Source: UBA4782 sp034429195
GTDB taxonomy: Bacteria; Chloroflexota; Anaerolineae; Anaerolineales; Anaerolineaceae
Direction: 5' to 3'
Assembly (NCBI GenBank): GCA_034429195.1
Contig: DAOUGQ010000012.1
Span: forward strand, 1 to 64,000
DNA length: 64,000 nucleotides
Below the pieces are notes generated by a model, which had not been told where the DNA came from, did no database searches, and saw only the letters and a list, made by a program, of their open reading frames with translations. Both the position numbers and the translations under genes were made by a program. Shown here piece by piece: positions 17,884 to 26,664 of the stretch; the first letter of the stretch is position 1, and each line of letters starts with the position of its first letter.

Positions 17884-18776
17884 CAGAACTTTTCGATGTC
17901 ACCCTGTTGAATTCAACGATACGGATGATTGCGCCGATCTTGCTTGCTGCATTAGGTGGGTTGTTATGCGAGCGTGTGTTGGTATTTAATATCATCCTGG
18001 AAGGTACCATGTTGATTGGTGCTTTCACTGCAGTTGCGGTCAGTTATGCTACCGGTAGTTCTGTGTTGGGGGTGGCTGGAGCAGCCCTGGCAGGTCTGCT
18101 TTTCAGTCTTCTTTTAGGTCTGTTTGTGGTAACTCTGAGAGGTGATGCCATTGTTGTCGGAATTGCATTGAATATGCTGGCAAGCGGCATTACCACTTTC
18201 CTGCTGCGTTCTCTTTTTGGGGTGAAAGGGCAGTTCACTTCCCCCAATATTCAAAGCCTGTCGACATGGGATATCCCCGTGATAAAAGACATTCCGATCG
18301 TTGGAGAGATACTTTCGGGGCATAGCTGGGTGGTTTACCTTTCCTGGCTGCTGGTGATCGTTGTTTATATTTTTCTATTCCGCCATCGTGCCGGATTGCA
18401 CATGCGGGGAGTGGGTCAAAATGATATGGCAGCATCGACCCTGGGTATTAATGTCGCCCGCATCCGGTATGCAGCCGTGGCGGTGTGTGGTCTACTGGTA
18501 GGCATCGCTGGCGCACAGCTATCATTAGGTCAGGTAACATTGTATGTAGAAAATATGTCATCCGGACGTGGATGGATTGCATTGGTGGCGGTGATGCTGG
18601 GAAGAGCACACCCGGTGGGGGTGTTATTAGCCAGCCTGTTGTTTGGTTTTTCCGATGCGCTGGGATACCGTTTGCAGGGATCAAGCCTGCCTTCTCAAAT
18701 TGCAGTGATCATGCCTTATGTGGTTACGCTCATTGCTTTGTTCTTCCAGCAGAGCAGGAAAAAGCAGCAAGTATGA
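17880..18776 (+). CDS. Nucleoside ABC transporter permease 2
   Basis: 298-aa second permease of the importer. Family features: IAPILLAALGGLLCERVLVFNI, EGTMLIGAF, a GVGQNDMAASTLGINVARIRYAA segment and the LGQVTLYVENMSSGRGWIALVAVMLGR stretch typical of the BmpB/NupQ-like partner. Last gene of the salvage operon; no terminator hairpin with a T-run is visible before the next gene. Confidence 0.92.
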   Translation: MTELFDVTLLNSTIRMIAPILLAALGGLLCERVLVFNIILEGTMLIGAFTAVAVSYATGSSVLGVAGAALAGLLFSLLLGLFVVTLRGDAIVVGIALNMLASGITTFLLRSLFGVKGQFTSPNIQSLSTWDIPVIKDIPIVGEILSGHSWVVYLSWLLVIVVYIFLFRHRAGLHMRGVGQNDMAASTLGINVARIRYAAVAVCGLLVGIAGAQLSLGQVTLYVENMSSGRGWIALVAVMLGRAHPVGVLLASLLFGFSDALGYRLQGSSLPSQIAVIMPYVVTLIALFFQQSRKKQQV

Positions 18777-18863
18777 TTCGACACAGGTAAATAACAGGGT
18801 TGTAAGCACAAATTTCAAGCAGGACAACTATTTACAGCCTGTCATTGATGTATAATCCGTTCC

Positions 18864-20111
18864 ATGTCTCCTGATCCCTGGATTACATTAGTGATCGTTG
18901 TTGTCACTTTTATTGGTATCGCTGTTGGGCGGTATCCGATTATCAAGTCCAACCGCACAACCATTGCCTTGATGGGTGTGGCGCTCCTGCTGGCAACCTC
19001 ACAGGTAAAATTCAAAGAATTAACATCGTATATTGACTTTGATACGATCATACTGCTTTTCAGCATGATGATCATCAACGCTAATTTAAAGCTTTCTGGC
19101 TTTTTTAATGTCGCAGCAGAAGGAATCACCCGAGTTACGCACACACCACGTACTCTGTTGGCTGCTGAAATTCTGGCAGTCGGGGTACTTTCAGCTTTAT
19201 TCCTCAACGATACGATCTGCTTGATGTTTGCACCTTTCATCATCAACCTGACCGATGCCTTGAAACGCAATCCCTTGCCCTACCTGATCGCCCTGGCTAC
19301 AGCTTCAAATGTAGGATCAACCGCAACGCTTACTGGCAACCCACAGAATATGATTATCGGTACAGCATCTGGCATCAGCTACCTGGATTTTTTGCTTGCT
19401 CTCTCACCTATTGCCATCCTTGGAATGGGTGTCATCTGGCTTGTGATGGTAAAAATGTATCCCTATGAATTTGGTAGAGGCGCGAGTTTCAGTATACCTG
19501 AAGAAAAAGACCTGCAGCGCAATCGTCCCTTGATGATGAAAACCATGTTGGTAGCGCTGACACTGTTGATCGCATTTTTGGCGGGTGCACCCATTGCATT
19601 GGCAGCTTTCCTGGCCGCCTGTTTTTTGCTGATCACCCGGCGGCACCAACCCGGAGCGGTATTTGCTGAATTCGATTGGACTTTGCTCGTCTTTTTTGCC
19701 GGGATGTTTATTGTGAGCGGTGCATTGGAAACCAGCGGTGTGACGAGCACCCTGGTCGATTTGAATGCCCTGGCAAGTAAAACAAACATCTTCAACCTGT
19801 CTGTGATCACAGCCGGATTGAGTAATATCATTTCCAATGTGCCTGCCGTGATGCTTCTGAGACCGGTTATTGCCAGTATGGCTGATGCGCGGCTGGGCTG
19901 GTTGACCATTGCTGCAGCCTCCACCCTGGCTGGTAACCTGACCCTTCTTGGCTCAGTGGCGAATTTGATTGTTGCAGAGACCGCAGAGCGGTGGCGCATT
20001 AACTTAAGCTTTTGGGAATACACCAAATCGGGGATCATTATCACGCTGGTCACCCTGGCGATTGCGATAGGGTGGCTTTATTTGTGGTCATTTGCGTTTT
20101 ATGCGGGGTAA
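18864..20111 (+). CDS. ArsB/NhaD-type ion transporter (SLC13-like permease)
   Basis: 415-aa polytopic protein of the ion transporter superfamily. Diagnostic segments are FLNDTICLMFAPFIINLTDAL and ATASNVGSTATLTGNPQNMIIG in the first half and GLSNIISNVPAVMLL in the second, the paired re-entrant substrate sites of ArsB/NhaD/DASS proteins. Substrate (arsenite, Na+/H+ exchange, or organic anion) is unresolved; no arsR or other ars gene is near. The ATG has no strong ribosome site. Confidence 0.88.
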   Translation: MSPDPWITLVIVVVTFIGIAVGRYPIIKSNRTTIALMGVALLLATSQVKFKELTSYIDFDTIILLFSMMIINANLKLSGFFNVAAEGITRVTHTPRTLLAAEILAVGVLSALFLNDTICLMFAPFIINLTDALKRNPLPYLIALATASNVGSTATLTGNPQNMIIGTASGISYLDFLLALSPIAILGMGVIWLVMVKMYPYEFGRGASFSIPEEKDLQRNRPLMMKTMLVALTLLIAFLAGAPIALAAFLAACFLLITRRHQPGAVFAEFDWTLLVFFAGMFIVSGALETSGVTSTLVDLNALASKTNIFNLSVITAGLSNIISNVPAVMLLRPVIASMADARLGWLTIAAASTLAGNLTLLGSVANLIVAETAERWRINLSFWEYTKSGIIITLVTLAIAIGWLYLWSFAFYAG

Positions 20112-20150
20112 CCATAAGTATATTTTTTTAGTAATTAGTTGAGTGATCTG

Positions 20151-20179
20151 TTGCCAAATCGATGATTTGTTTATACAAT
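20151..20179 (+). promoter_or_regulatory. Sigma-70-type promoter for the GT87-like gene
   Basis: TTGCCA (20151-20156) and TACAAT (20174-20179) separated by 17 nt; a start near 20186 gives a ~20-nt leader carrying a GGGGG ribosome site. Confidence 0.55.
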
Positions 20180-20204
20180 TAGTATCATTCTTTATTGGGG
20201 GAAA

Positions 20205-21416
20205 ATGAGAAGAAAACCATCTCAAATCATAATAAATATAGGTATTACACTTGCTCTAGGAATTCTTTTTTTTAGCATAGCTGTATGGGTTGTGAATCTG
20301 AATGATTATCACAATAGTGACTTTTTTACTTTCTGGTTATCGGGTCGACTTGCACTTACTGGTCAAAACCCATATCTGGCAGAGATTTGGATTGAAGGTC
20401 ATCACCTATATGGCGCAACCTGGATACCAAACTCATCTCTAGTGTATCCTCTTCCTTTATCTATTTTCTTTATGCCTTTTGGAGCAATTCCTTTACATGA
20501 AGCATTTGTTCTTTGGGTTGGATTGAGTCAAATCTTAATTCTTCTATCCATTTTGATGTTATTTCACCATTATCCACGTCAACAAGTAAAGCTTTATGCA
20601 TTTCCTTTGGTTGCAGGGGTAATCCTTTTTCGCCCAACAATGATCACTCTAGTTAACGGTCAACTCAGTGGTTTACTGCTATTTCTACTTGTATTAATAA
20701 TCTTCTTTTGGGAAAAAGAAAGGTGGTGGCAGGGGAGTGTTTTCATCCCATTATTGGCATTAAAACCCAATCTCGGGGTTCCGATAATTCTATTCTTAAT
20801 TGTTTACCTTATTGTTAAAATGCAAAAAACATCATTGATTACTGTATTCACGGGTGGAATATTTTTAATTCTATTGGGAATGATTCTAGATCCCAATTGG
20901 ATAGTTCATTACTGGTTCGCTGGCTACGCAAAGATGACTCAAACTTTTGGGTACGCGCCCTCCATTTGGGGATTATCTCGATATTTGTGCGCTGGAAAAA
21001 CATCATGCATCACCGGAGCCGGAAGTGGAATGGCGATTTCTCTCTTCGGGATTTGTACCTACTTTATCCTAAAAAATGGCAAAATTGTAGCTCCAAAATT
21101 CATTATCTGCCTATCGATTGTTTCAATGCTTTTATTAACTCCCCATACCTGGCCTTATGACCAGTTGCTCCTTATCATACCCATAATAATTGTCACATTG
21201 GGTCTAGCCAAACAAAAGGTAAGATTTCTACCAGCCGCAGTAATATTTCTATTATTGGATATTTTGGCACTCATTATCTTAAAAGTTAATGCTTTTCTGC
21301 AAAATGAAATTTGGAGTGTCATGCTCACAATCATCGTCTTTCTACTATTATTGTGGTACCAAAAATACGAGCGAGAAATTGTTTATAGCGGGGATACCTC
21401 AAAAGTTATTGATTAA
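20205..21416 (+). CDS. GT87-like (DUF2029) membrane glycosyltransferase
   Basis: 403-aa polytopic protein with the GT87 family start: one membrane helix, then NSDFFTFWLSGRLALTGQNPY, in which the Asp after the first helix is the presumed catalytic/metal residue, followed by about ten more helices and a LLTPHTWPYDQLLLIIP segment near the end. Family members transfer mannose or other sugars from polyprenyl-phosphate donors on the outer face of the membrane. The gene is visibly more A+T-rich than its neighbours and stands alone behind its own promoter, so recent acquisition is possible. Confidence 0.8.
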   Translation: MRRKPSQIIINIGITLALGILFFSIAVWVVNLNDYHNSDFFTFWLSGRLALTGQNPYLAEIWIEGHHLYGATWIPNSSLVYPLPLSIFFMPFGAIPLHEAFVLWVGLSQILILLSILMLFHHYPRQQVKLYAFPLVAGVILFRPTMITLVNGQLSGLLLFLLVLIIFFWEKERWWQGSVFIPLLALKPNLGVPIILFLIVYLIVKMQKTSLITVFTGGIFLILLGMILDPNWIVHYWFAGYAKMTQTFGYAPSIWGLSRYLCAGKTSCITGAGSGMAISLFGICTYFILKNGKIVAPKFIICLSIVSMLLLTPHTWPYDQLLLIIPIIIVTLGLAKQKVRFLPAAVIFLLLDILALIILKVNAFLQNEIWSVMLTIIVFLLLLWYQKYEREIVYSGDTSKVID

Positions 21417-21483
21417 TGTTTTGAAAATTCTAGACCACTAAACTAGAGTTTTAAAAATGGGTTCATATTGAATTTTATTAATA

Positions 21484-21511
21484 TTGAACTTCTATTACAA
21501 CGATTTATAAT
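21484..21511 (+). promoter_or_regulatory. Sigma-70-type promoter for the CPBP protease gene
   Basis: TTGAAC (21484-21489) and a perfect TATAAT (21506-21511) with a 16-nt spacer. Start expected near 21518, about 18 nt before the ATG. Confidence 0.6.
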
Positions 21512-21535
21512 GCTTTATAGTATCTACAAAGAATT

Positions 21536-22195
21536 ATGTCCTCTACCCTTAAAACCATCTTTCGTTTTCTTCTTCTCTTGCTCGGTATTCAGGCTGTCCG
21601 GGCGCTGCTGATCTTTGGTATGTGGACTCTCTGGCATCCAGCCGGTGAATCCATTACCTGGATATACATGGATATGGTTTCCTTTCTCCTGGTTGGCACG
21701 GGGCTACTCCTGATCTTCCGGCCCCAGCCACAGCAGCTTGGTTTATCATGGAAAGATGCACCAAAGCTCGAACGCTGGGCGTATATTCTGGGCGGAGGGA
21801 TCATTGTGCTGATGGTGGGTGGTTCCTACTTTTTCAGCCCCGAAGTGCTTATCACCAATATCCAGACAGTCATTATTCTTCCCGTTTTCGAAGAACTACT
21901 GTTCCGTGGATGGGGTTGGAAGCAGGTCGAGCGGGTAGGTGCATCAAAACACACCGGGTTGATCTGCTGGCTATTGATTTCGTTCTTTTTCGGCATCTGG
22001 CATTTCGGATATATGGACATTTATATTCTCAAAGTCGCACCTCTCTGGCCAGAAATGCAGTGGGGAAGTTTTTTGTTGATGAAGTTTTTGACCACCTTTG
22101 TCATAGGGTTGGTTGTTGGCTTGCCACGCTGGAAAACAGGCAGAGTGTATGGATCATATTTATTCCATGCTATGATCAATTTAATTGGTCGATGA
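21536..22195 (+). CDS. CPBP family intramembrane metalloprotease
   Basis: 219-aa membrane protein with the CPBP/Abi motifs: FEELLFRGWGW (EExxxR), FFGIWHFGY (FxxxH) and a third His in LFHAMIN near the C-terminus. These residues form the metal/active site in the Rce1-like fold. Roles of bacterial members include peptide maturation and self-immunity; none is evident here. The ATG has only a weak ribosome site (AAAGA). Confidence 0.88.
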   Translation: MSSTLKTIFRFLLLLLGIQAVRALLIFGMWTLWHPAGESITWIYMDMVSFLLVGTGLLLIFRPQPQQLGLSWKDAPKLERWAYILGGGIIVLMVGGSYFFSPEVLITNIQTVIILPVFEELLFRGWGWKQVERVGASKHTGLICWLLISFFFGIWHFGYMDIYILKVAPLWPEMQWGSFLLMKFLTTFVIGLVVGLPRWKTGRVYGSYLFHAMINLIGR

Positions 22196-22222
22196 TCGGA
22201 ATTATTCTATCGGGAGGTGGTT

Positions 22223-22555
22223 ATGGCTCGACGTGATTGGTTTTGCGAGGATGTCCTTTCGGGTAAAATACCGGTAGAGGTTGTATGGCAGGATGACCTG
22301 GTGATGGCATTCCACCATCCCAAACCAAAATCAGAAATCCATATTGTGGTGATACCCAAACAACACATCCTTTCTATTCTTGACCCGTTGGCGCTGGATG
22401 GGAAGTTACTGGCTTCCATGGTGAAGGCGGTACAACAGGCTGCAACTATTACTGAACTTGACAAGAATGGATTTTCCGTTCGCACCAATGCCGCTGGACC
22501 CGGTGTGACACCCCATATGCACTGGCACATCATGGGTCCTGGAATCCCAGAATGA
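22223..22555 (+). CDS. HIT family hydrolase (HINT/PKCI-like)
   Basis: 110-aa histidine-triad nucleotide-binding protein, hydrolysing phosphoramidates or nucleotidyl compounds. The triad HMHWHIMG lies close to the C-terminus, and PKQHILSI is the first conserved block. The frame is open from a GTG at 22217, but the ATG at 22223 with GGGAGG at 22212-22217 is the better start. Confidence 0.9.
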   Translation: MARRDWFCEDVLSGKIPVEVVWQDDLVMAFHHPKPKSEIHIVVIPKQHILSILDPLALDGKLLASMVKAVQQAATITELDKNGFSVRTNAAGPGVTPHMHWHIMGPGIPE

Positions 22556-22561
22556 AATTAG

Positions 22562-22600
22562 CTTCTCTTTTACCCCCTGAGAAGAGGCTGGGTTGAGGGG
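22562..22600 (+). repeat. Degenerate REP-like intergenic element, copy A
   Basis: Hairpin CTTCTC/GAGAAG (22562-22567, 22579-22584) with a C-rich loop followed by a GGCTGGGTTGAGGGG tail. A second copy with the same order (CTCTCCC hairpin, then CAGGGTGA) lies at 30472-30505. Both look like decayed members of the widespread CTCTCCC...GGGAGAG...GGGTGAGGG intergenic family. Confidence 0.45.
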
Positions 22601-22847
22601 CTTACGAATTATCATCAACAACCCTCACCCGATCTCACACTGGCATGATGAGTAAAAACCAAAAGAATTATGCTTATCTATACATCTGACTTGTGGAATC
22701 TGCGATTTGCGGTATAAAGGTAAATTATCAGTAAATTGCCAACTGTATTGGTAGATTTCTGGTATCCCCAGGGTATCGTAAATCACGGATTACATAGCGC
22801 TTCATCTTTCTTATTGGCATTTATTTCAAACTCTACGGGAAAAATAT

Positions 22848-24491
22848 ATGGCATCTCTCAGTTTCTTAAATAAAGAACGTACGATTGCCAAACCAGGTTT
22901 CAACCGTTGGATTGTCCCTCCGGCGGCGTTAGCGATTCACCTGTGCATTGGCATGGCATATGGGTTTTCAGTCTTCTGGATACCTCTGTCTAAGTCCATA
23001 GGGATCACTAAAGCATTGGTCTGCCCTGAAACAATGGGCTTCTTTGAAAAAATATTTACTACCACCTGTGATTGGCCTATTTCAATGCTTGGCTGGACAT
23101 TCACGATGTTCTTTGTTTTTCTAGGTTCGTCGGCAGCAATTTTTGGAAGCTGGGTAGAGCGCAGTGGTCCGCGCAAAGCAACAGTTGCTTGTGCTTTATT
23201 ATGGTGTGGGGGATTGGTAGTTTCTGCGGTGGGAGTGCTGGTGCATCAGATATGGCTGATCTGGCTGGGTGCTGGTGTGATCGGCGGTATTGGTTTGGGA
23301 TTAGGGTATCTTTCTCCCATTTCAACCCTGCTCAAATGGTTCCCTGATAAGCGTGGCATGGCAGGCGGGTTGGCGATCATGGGATTCGGCGGCGGCGCCA
23401 TGGTGGGAGCTCCTCTGGCAGAGACCCTGATGAAGCATTTTGCCTCTGCCACTGGTGCCGGTGTCTGGCAGACATTCCTGGTATTGGCAGGCATCTATTT
23501 CCTGTTTATTATGGGTGGAGCATTTGGATATCGGGTTCCACCGGTGGACTGGAAACCAGAAGGCTGGACACCACCCATTCAGAAGAATAAAAATGCCATG
23601 ATCACTCAGGGTCATGTACATGTAAAAACTGTTCTGAAAACCCCTCAATTCTGGCTACTTTGGGGTGTGATCTGTATGAATATTTCCGCCGGCATCGGCA
23701 TTATTGGCATGGCATCACCTATGCTGCAGGAAGTCTTTGGGGGCAGATTGATCGGGTTAAATCTGGGGTATAGTGAGCTGACTGCTGAACAGCTAACGCA
23801 AATTGCTACTATCGGTGCGGGTTTTGCCGGTTTATTATCATTGTTTAATATTTTAGGACGGTTTGCCTGGTCTTCTATCTCTGATTATATTGGGCGTAAG
23901 AACACATTTTTCATATTCTTTGTCCTAGGAATAACGCTTTATGCGCTTGTTCCAACCATCCGAAACACTGGCAGTAATGCGTTATTTGTAGCTACGTTTT
24001 GTGTTCTAGTCTCCATCTATGGAGGTGGATTCGCTACATTGCCTGCCTACCTGGCTGATCTGTTTGGCACACAAATGGTCAGCGCAATTCAGGGCAGGGT
24101 GCTCACCGCCTGGTCAACGGCAGGTATACTGGGGCCGGTGCTGGTCAATTACCTGCGCGAATTCCAATTGGCTCGAGGTGTTCCTGTCTCGCAGGCGTAT
24201 GACCTCGCCATGTATATTCTTTCGGGACTGTTGGTGATCGGGTTCGTTTGCAATGTATTCATCAAACCGGTTGCCAAAAAGTTCTTTATGAATGATGTGG
24301 AGCTGGCACAGGAAAGACAGCTTGCACATGACAGGAATTCTGGTTTAGCCATTGAGGGCAAGGATAAAGTATCACTTGTAGGGAAGGGAAACAGAAAGGT
24401 TGTTGTCTATCTGGCATGGCTGGCTGTTGGTATTCCCATGATCTATGGATTCTGGAATACCATTCAAAAGGCGGTTCAGTTATTCCGTTAA
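22848..24491 (+). CDS. OFA family MFS transporter (oxalate/formate antiporter-like)
   Basis: 547-aa major facilitator protein. N-terminus (RWIVPPAALAIHLCIGMAYGFSVFWIPLSKSIGI) and the STLLKWFPDKRGMAGGLAIMGFGGGAMVGAPLA segment are hallmarks of the OxlT-like OFA family; a Cys-containing loop after helix 1 and an additional C-terminal helix (VVVYLAWLAVGIPMIYGFW) make it longer than the usual ~420 residues, as in a known long OFA subgroup. Substrate is probably a small carboxylate but unproven. Single gene closed by a strong terminator. Confidence 0.88.
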   Translation: MASLSFLNKERTIAKPGFNRWIVPPAALAIHLCIGMAYGFSVFWIPLSKSIGITKALVCPETMGFFEKIFTTTCDWPISMLGWTFTMFFVFLGSSAAIFGSWVERSGPRKATVACALLWCGGLVVSAVGVLVHQIWLIWLGAGVIGGIGLGLGYLSPISTLLKWFPDKRGMAGGLAIMGFGGGAMVGAPLAETLMKHFASATGAGVWQTFLVLAGIYFLFIMGGAFGYRVPPVDWKPEGWTPPIQKNKNAMITQGHVHVKTVLKTPQFWLLWGVICMNISAGIGIIGMASPMLQEVFGGRLIGLNLGYSELTAEQLTQIATIGAGFAGLLSLFNILGRFAWSSISDYIGRKNTFFIFFVLGITLYALVPTIRNTGSNALFVATFCVLVSIYGGGFATLPAYLADLFGTQMVSAIQGRVLTAWSTAGILGPVLVNYLREFQLARGVPVSQAYDLAMYILSGLLVIGFVCNVFIKPVAKKFFMNDVELAQERQLAHDRNSGLAIEGKDKVSLVGKGNRKVVVYLAWLAVGIPMIYGFWNTIQKAVQLFR

Positions 24492-24500
24492 GAAAATATT

Positions 24501-24549
24501 AGGGGTTGGCATCACATGCAAAAATTTTGTACTGCCAACCCCTTTTTTT
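24501..24549 (+). terminator. Intrinsic terminator after the OFA transporter gene
   Basis: 11-bp stem (24501-24511 with 24533-24543), 21-nt loop, T-run of seven. It also separates this gene from the convergent PHP gene ending at 24557. Confidence 0.88.
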
Positions 24550-24556
24550 ATTTTCC

Positions 24557-25870
24557 CTAATCATCAAAATAAATTGGATTGGTAATGAGAGCTGGCAGCA
24601 TGGGGAGACCGGGAAGGAAAGCACGATACACCTCCACGCGGGCAAATCCGGGTTGCTTCATTGTGTAACTGGCCTGATAATCTCCATCGGTGGGAGCCTG
24701 TAATAGCAGATCTCCGCCATTGGCGGTGATCACTTTAACCACATCACCCGCAAGCAGATCTTCAATTGCGATATGCATTTCACGTCTGGCATCCCAGGGG
24801 ACACTGTCGCCCATCAAGGCTTCCCCTGCGGTGAGGATGGCAGTGGGACCAGTAGGAGAGAAAGTCAAGAAAACATGTCCCTGTTTGATAGCAACAAGAA
24901 TATCTTTTGAACTGGCAGAGGGGGCATAAACGCAGGTGGTGGGTCCACCTAAGAAGATGAAAGGCGTGTCGCGGTGATAATCGCTACCACCTGTAATGGG
25001 TATCTTTTTTCCAGCGCAAAGCAAGTTATGCCATAACCCCACCGCCTTCAGATTGGCTTCACGCATCGGTCCATTCCATATCTCCAGACAGTCGAAAATC
25101 AGGCTGTTAATGTCATAATACAATTTTGCCACTTCTTCAAAAGGATGGTTAATTGTGATCAATGCACCGCGCTCACGTGCAGAATGGAAACGTTCAAGTG
25201 TCTCATCAAGCGAATTGGTCGCAAATGGTTGATCATAGGGTTTTTCTGAGCCAAGGAAATTGGCGTGACACATGTAGTGTGTCCATTCCACTCCTGGGAT
25301 GAAGGTTACCCCGATACCTTTAGGTAAAGCATCTGGTGTAACCATCTGGTTATGATCAGTAATAGCAAGAAAATCCAACCCGTTCCGTAAGGCTTTCCAG
25401 CCAAGCTCTTCTGCAGTGTGCACGCCATCGGATGCCAGGGTATGGGTATGTAAGTCACCTTTCAGCATACGTAATCGCTTTGGGATAAATGTGATCTCAT
25501 AGGTTACATCTACTCCTTCAGAGGCAACTTCGTATGCCCCAATTAGAATTTTCCACTCACCTGCAACTATTGGATAAGCACGATAACCAGGTGTAGATCC
25601 AGTTTCGCTGATGGTGATCTCGGTTTTATCAGAACCAGATGCGCCTACCTGGGTACCATCTGGTGCGATGAGACCCAGATCAATCGTATTTAACCTCGGA
25701 CGCGAAATAAATGAGCTGGTTCCTACAGAAGATTGTTTCTTGGGTCTGCGTTCATAGTGATAGGTCAGGGTGAATGATTCTACATTGGATGGTACTGTAA
25801 AAGGTAAAGTGAAATATGTGCCTTGCTTCTCTTTCGCTATGAATAAGGGTATTGTGATTTTTTCGGTCAT
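24557..25870 (-). CDS. CehA/McbA-type PHP-domain metallohydrolase
   Basis: 437-aa protein. The N-terminal ~130 residues are beta-rich and of unknown role. The PHP domain starts with GDLHTHTLASDG and continues with LAITDHNQ, GVEWTHY, ITINHPF and GGSDYHRD, which supply the His/Asp/Glu metal ligands. PHP proteins hydrolyse phosphoesters or, in the CehA group, carbamate esters. Last gene of a three-gene minus-strand operon with an esterase (15 nt gap) and a GPH symporter, so an ester or glycoside substrate is plausible. Confidence 0.85.
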   Translation of the reverse strand: MTEKITIPLFIAKEKQGTYFTLPFTVPSNVESFTLTYHYERRPKKQSSVGTSSFISRPRLNTIDLGLIAPDGTQVGASGSDKTEITISETGSTPGYRAYPIVAGEWKILIGAYEVASEGVDVTYEITFIPKRLRMLKGDLHTHTLASDGVHTAEELGWKALRNGLDFLAITDHNQMVTPDALPKGIGVTFIPGVEWTHYMCHANFLGSEKPYDQPFATNSLDETLERFHSARERGALITINHPFEEVAKLYYDINSLIFDCLEIWNGPMREANLKAVGLWHNLLCAGKKIPITGGSDYHRDTPFIFLGGPTTCVYAPSASSKDILVAIKQGHVFLTFSPTGPTAILTAGEALMGDSVPWDARREMHIAIEDLLAGDVVKVITANGGDLLLQAPTDGDYQASYTMKQPGFARVEVYRAFLPGLPMLPALITNPIYFDD

Positions 25871-25885
25871 GCGTTACTCCATATT

Positions 25886-26659
25886 TCAGGAAGGCAAAGG
25901 CCCCAGGATTTCTGCCAACACCCGCTTGATTTGAATATCCCAGAAATACCAATCATGCCTGCCATTTTCTTCATGAAAATGTAACGGAACTCCAGCGGTC
26001 TGACAGGCTGCCTGAAAGATACGGTTAAGCGGGTATAGGTCATCTTGATAGCCACAGGCAACATATAGCTCTGGAAGTCGTGCATTATTTTTTACAGCAT
26101 TTACCAACCACACAAGCGGATCGTGTTCGCTACCAGATAACTTTGTCAGGTCACCGAATAGAGTTTCAAATTCTGGCTTACGGGGATCATTGGGATGGGT
26201 ATGGAAAATTTCCAATGAAAGCACCCCAGAAAAACTGACGGATGCAGCGTATAGTTCGGGGTGTAACAGGGCTGCTTTCATGGCTCCGTACCCTCCCATG
26301 GAGATGCCTGCAATATAGGTATCTTCCCGTTTGGGAGCAAGATGGAAAACATCATTCAGATACTTGGGAAGCTCTTGGACAATATAAGTGAAATATTTCT
26401 GCCCATTGGGTTGATCGATGTAGAAACTACGACCAACTGAAGGCATGACCACTATCAAACCGTAATCTTTGGCAACTGTCTCAATGGATGAGTATCGCTG
26501 CCAGGCGCTGGCATCGTCGCTCAATCCGTGCAGTAGATAAAGGACTTTTCGTTCCCGAATAGGTTTATCCTTCACTTTTCCTGGATCGGGAATGATGATA
26601 TTCAATGGCAAATTTACCTGAACAGTATCTGGAACATGATCGAGATGGATAAGCGCCAT
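25886..26659 (-). CDS. Alpha/beta-hydrolase esterase (tributyrin-esterase/EstA-like)
   Basis: 257-aa cytoplasmic serine esterase of the esterase-D/EstA group. Visible: YLLHGLSDDASAWQRYSSIE (oxyanion region), the nucleophile elbow GISMGGYGA, and the His in ENGRHDWYFWD near the C-terminus. Such enzymes cleave short acyl esters, including acetyl groups on sugars. It starts 5 nt after the symporter stop, so the two are tightly co-transcribed. Confidence 0.9.
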   Translation of the reverse strand: MALIHLDHVPDTVQVNLPLNIIIPDPGKVKDKPIRERKVLYLLHGLSDDASAWQRYSSIETVAKDYGLIVVMPSVGRSFYIDQPNGQKYFTYIVQELPKYLNDVFHLAPKREDTYIAGISMGGYGAMKAALLHPELYAASVSFSGVLSLEIFHTHPNDPRKPEFETLFGDLTKLSGSEHDPLVWLVNAVKNNARLPELYVACGYQDDLYPLNRIFQAACQTAGVPLHFHEENGRHDWYFWDIQIKRVLAEILGPLPS

Positions 26660-26664
26660 AATGG

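Noticed and set aside
19463..20053. 196-codon open frame on the minus strand
   Set aside because: Antisense to the conserved ArsB/NhaD-type gene, with low-complexity composition and no family features.
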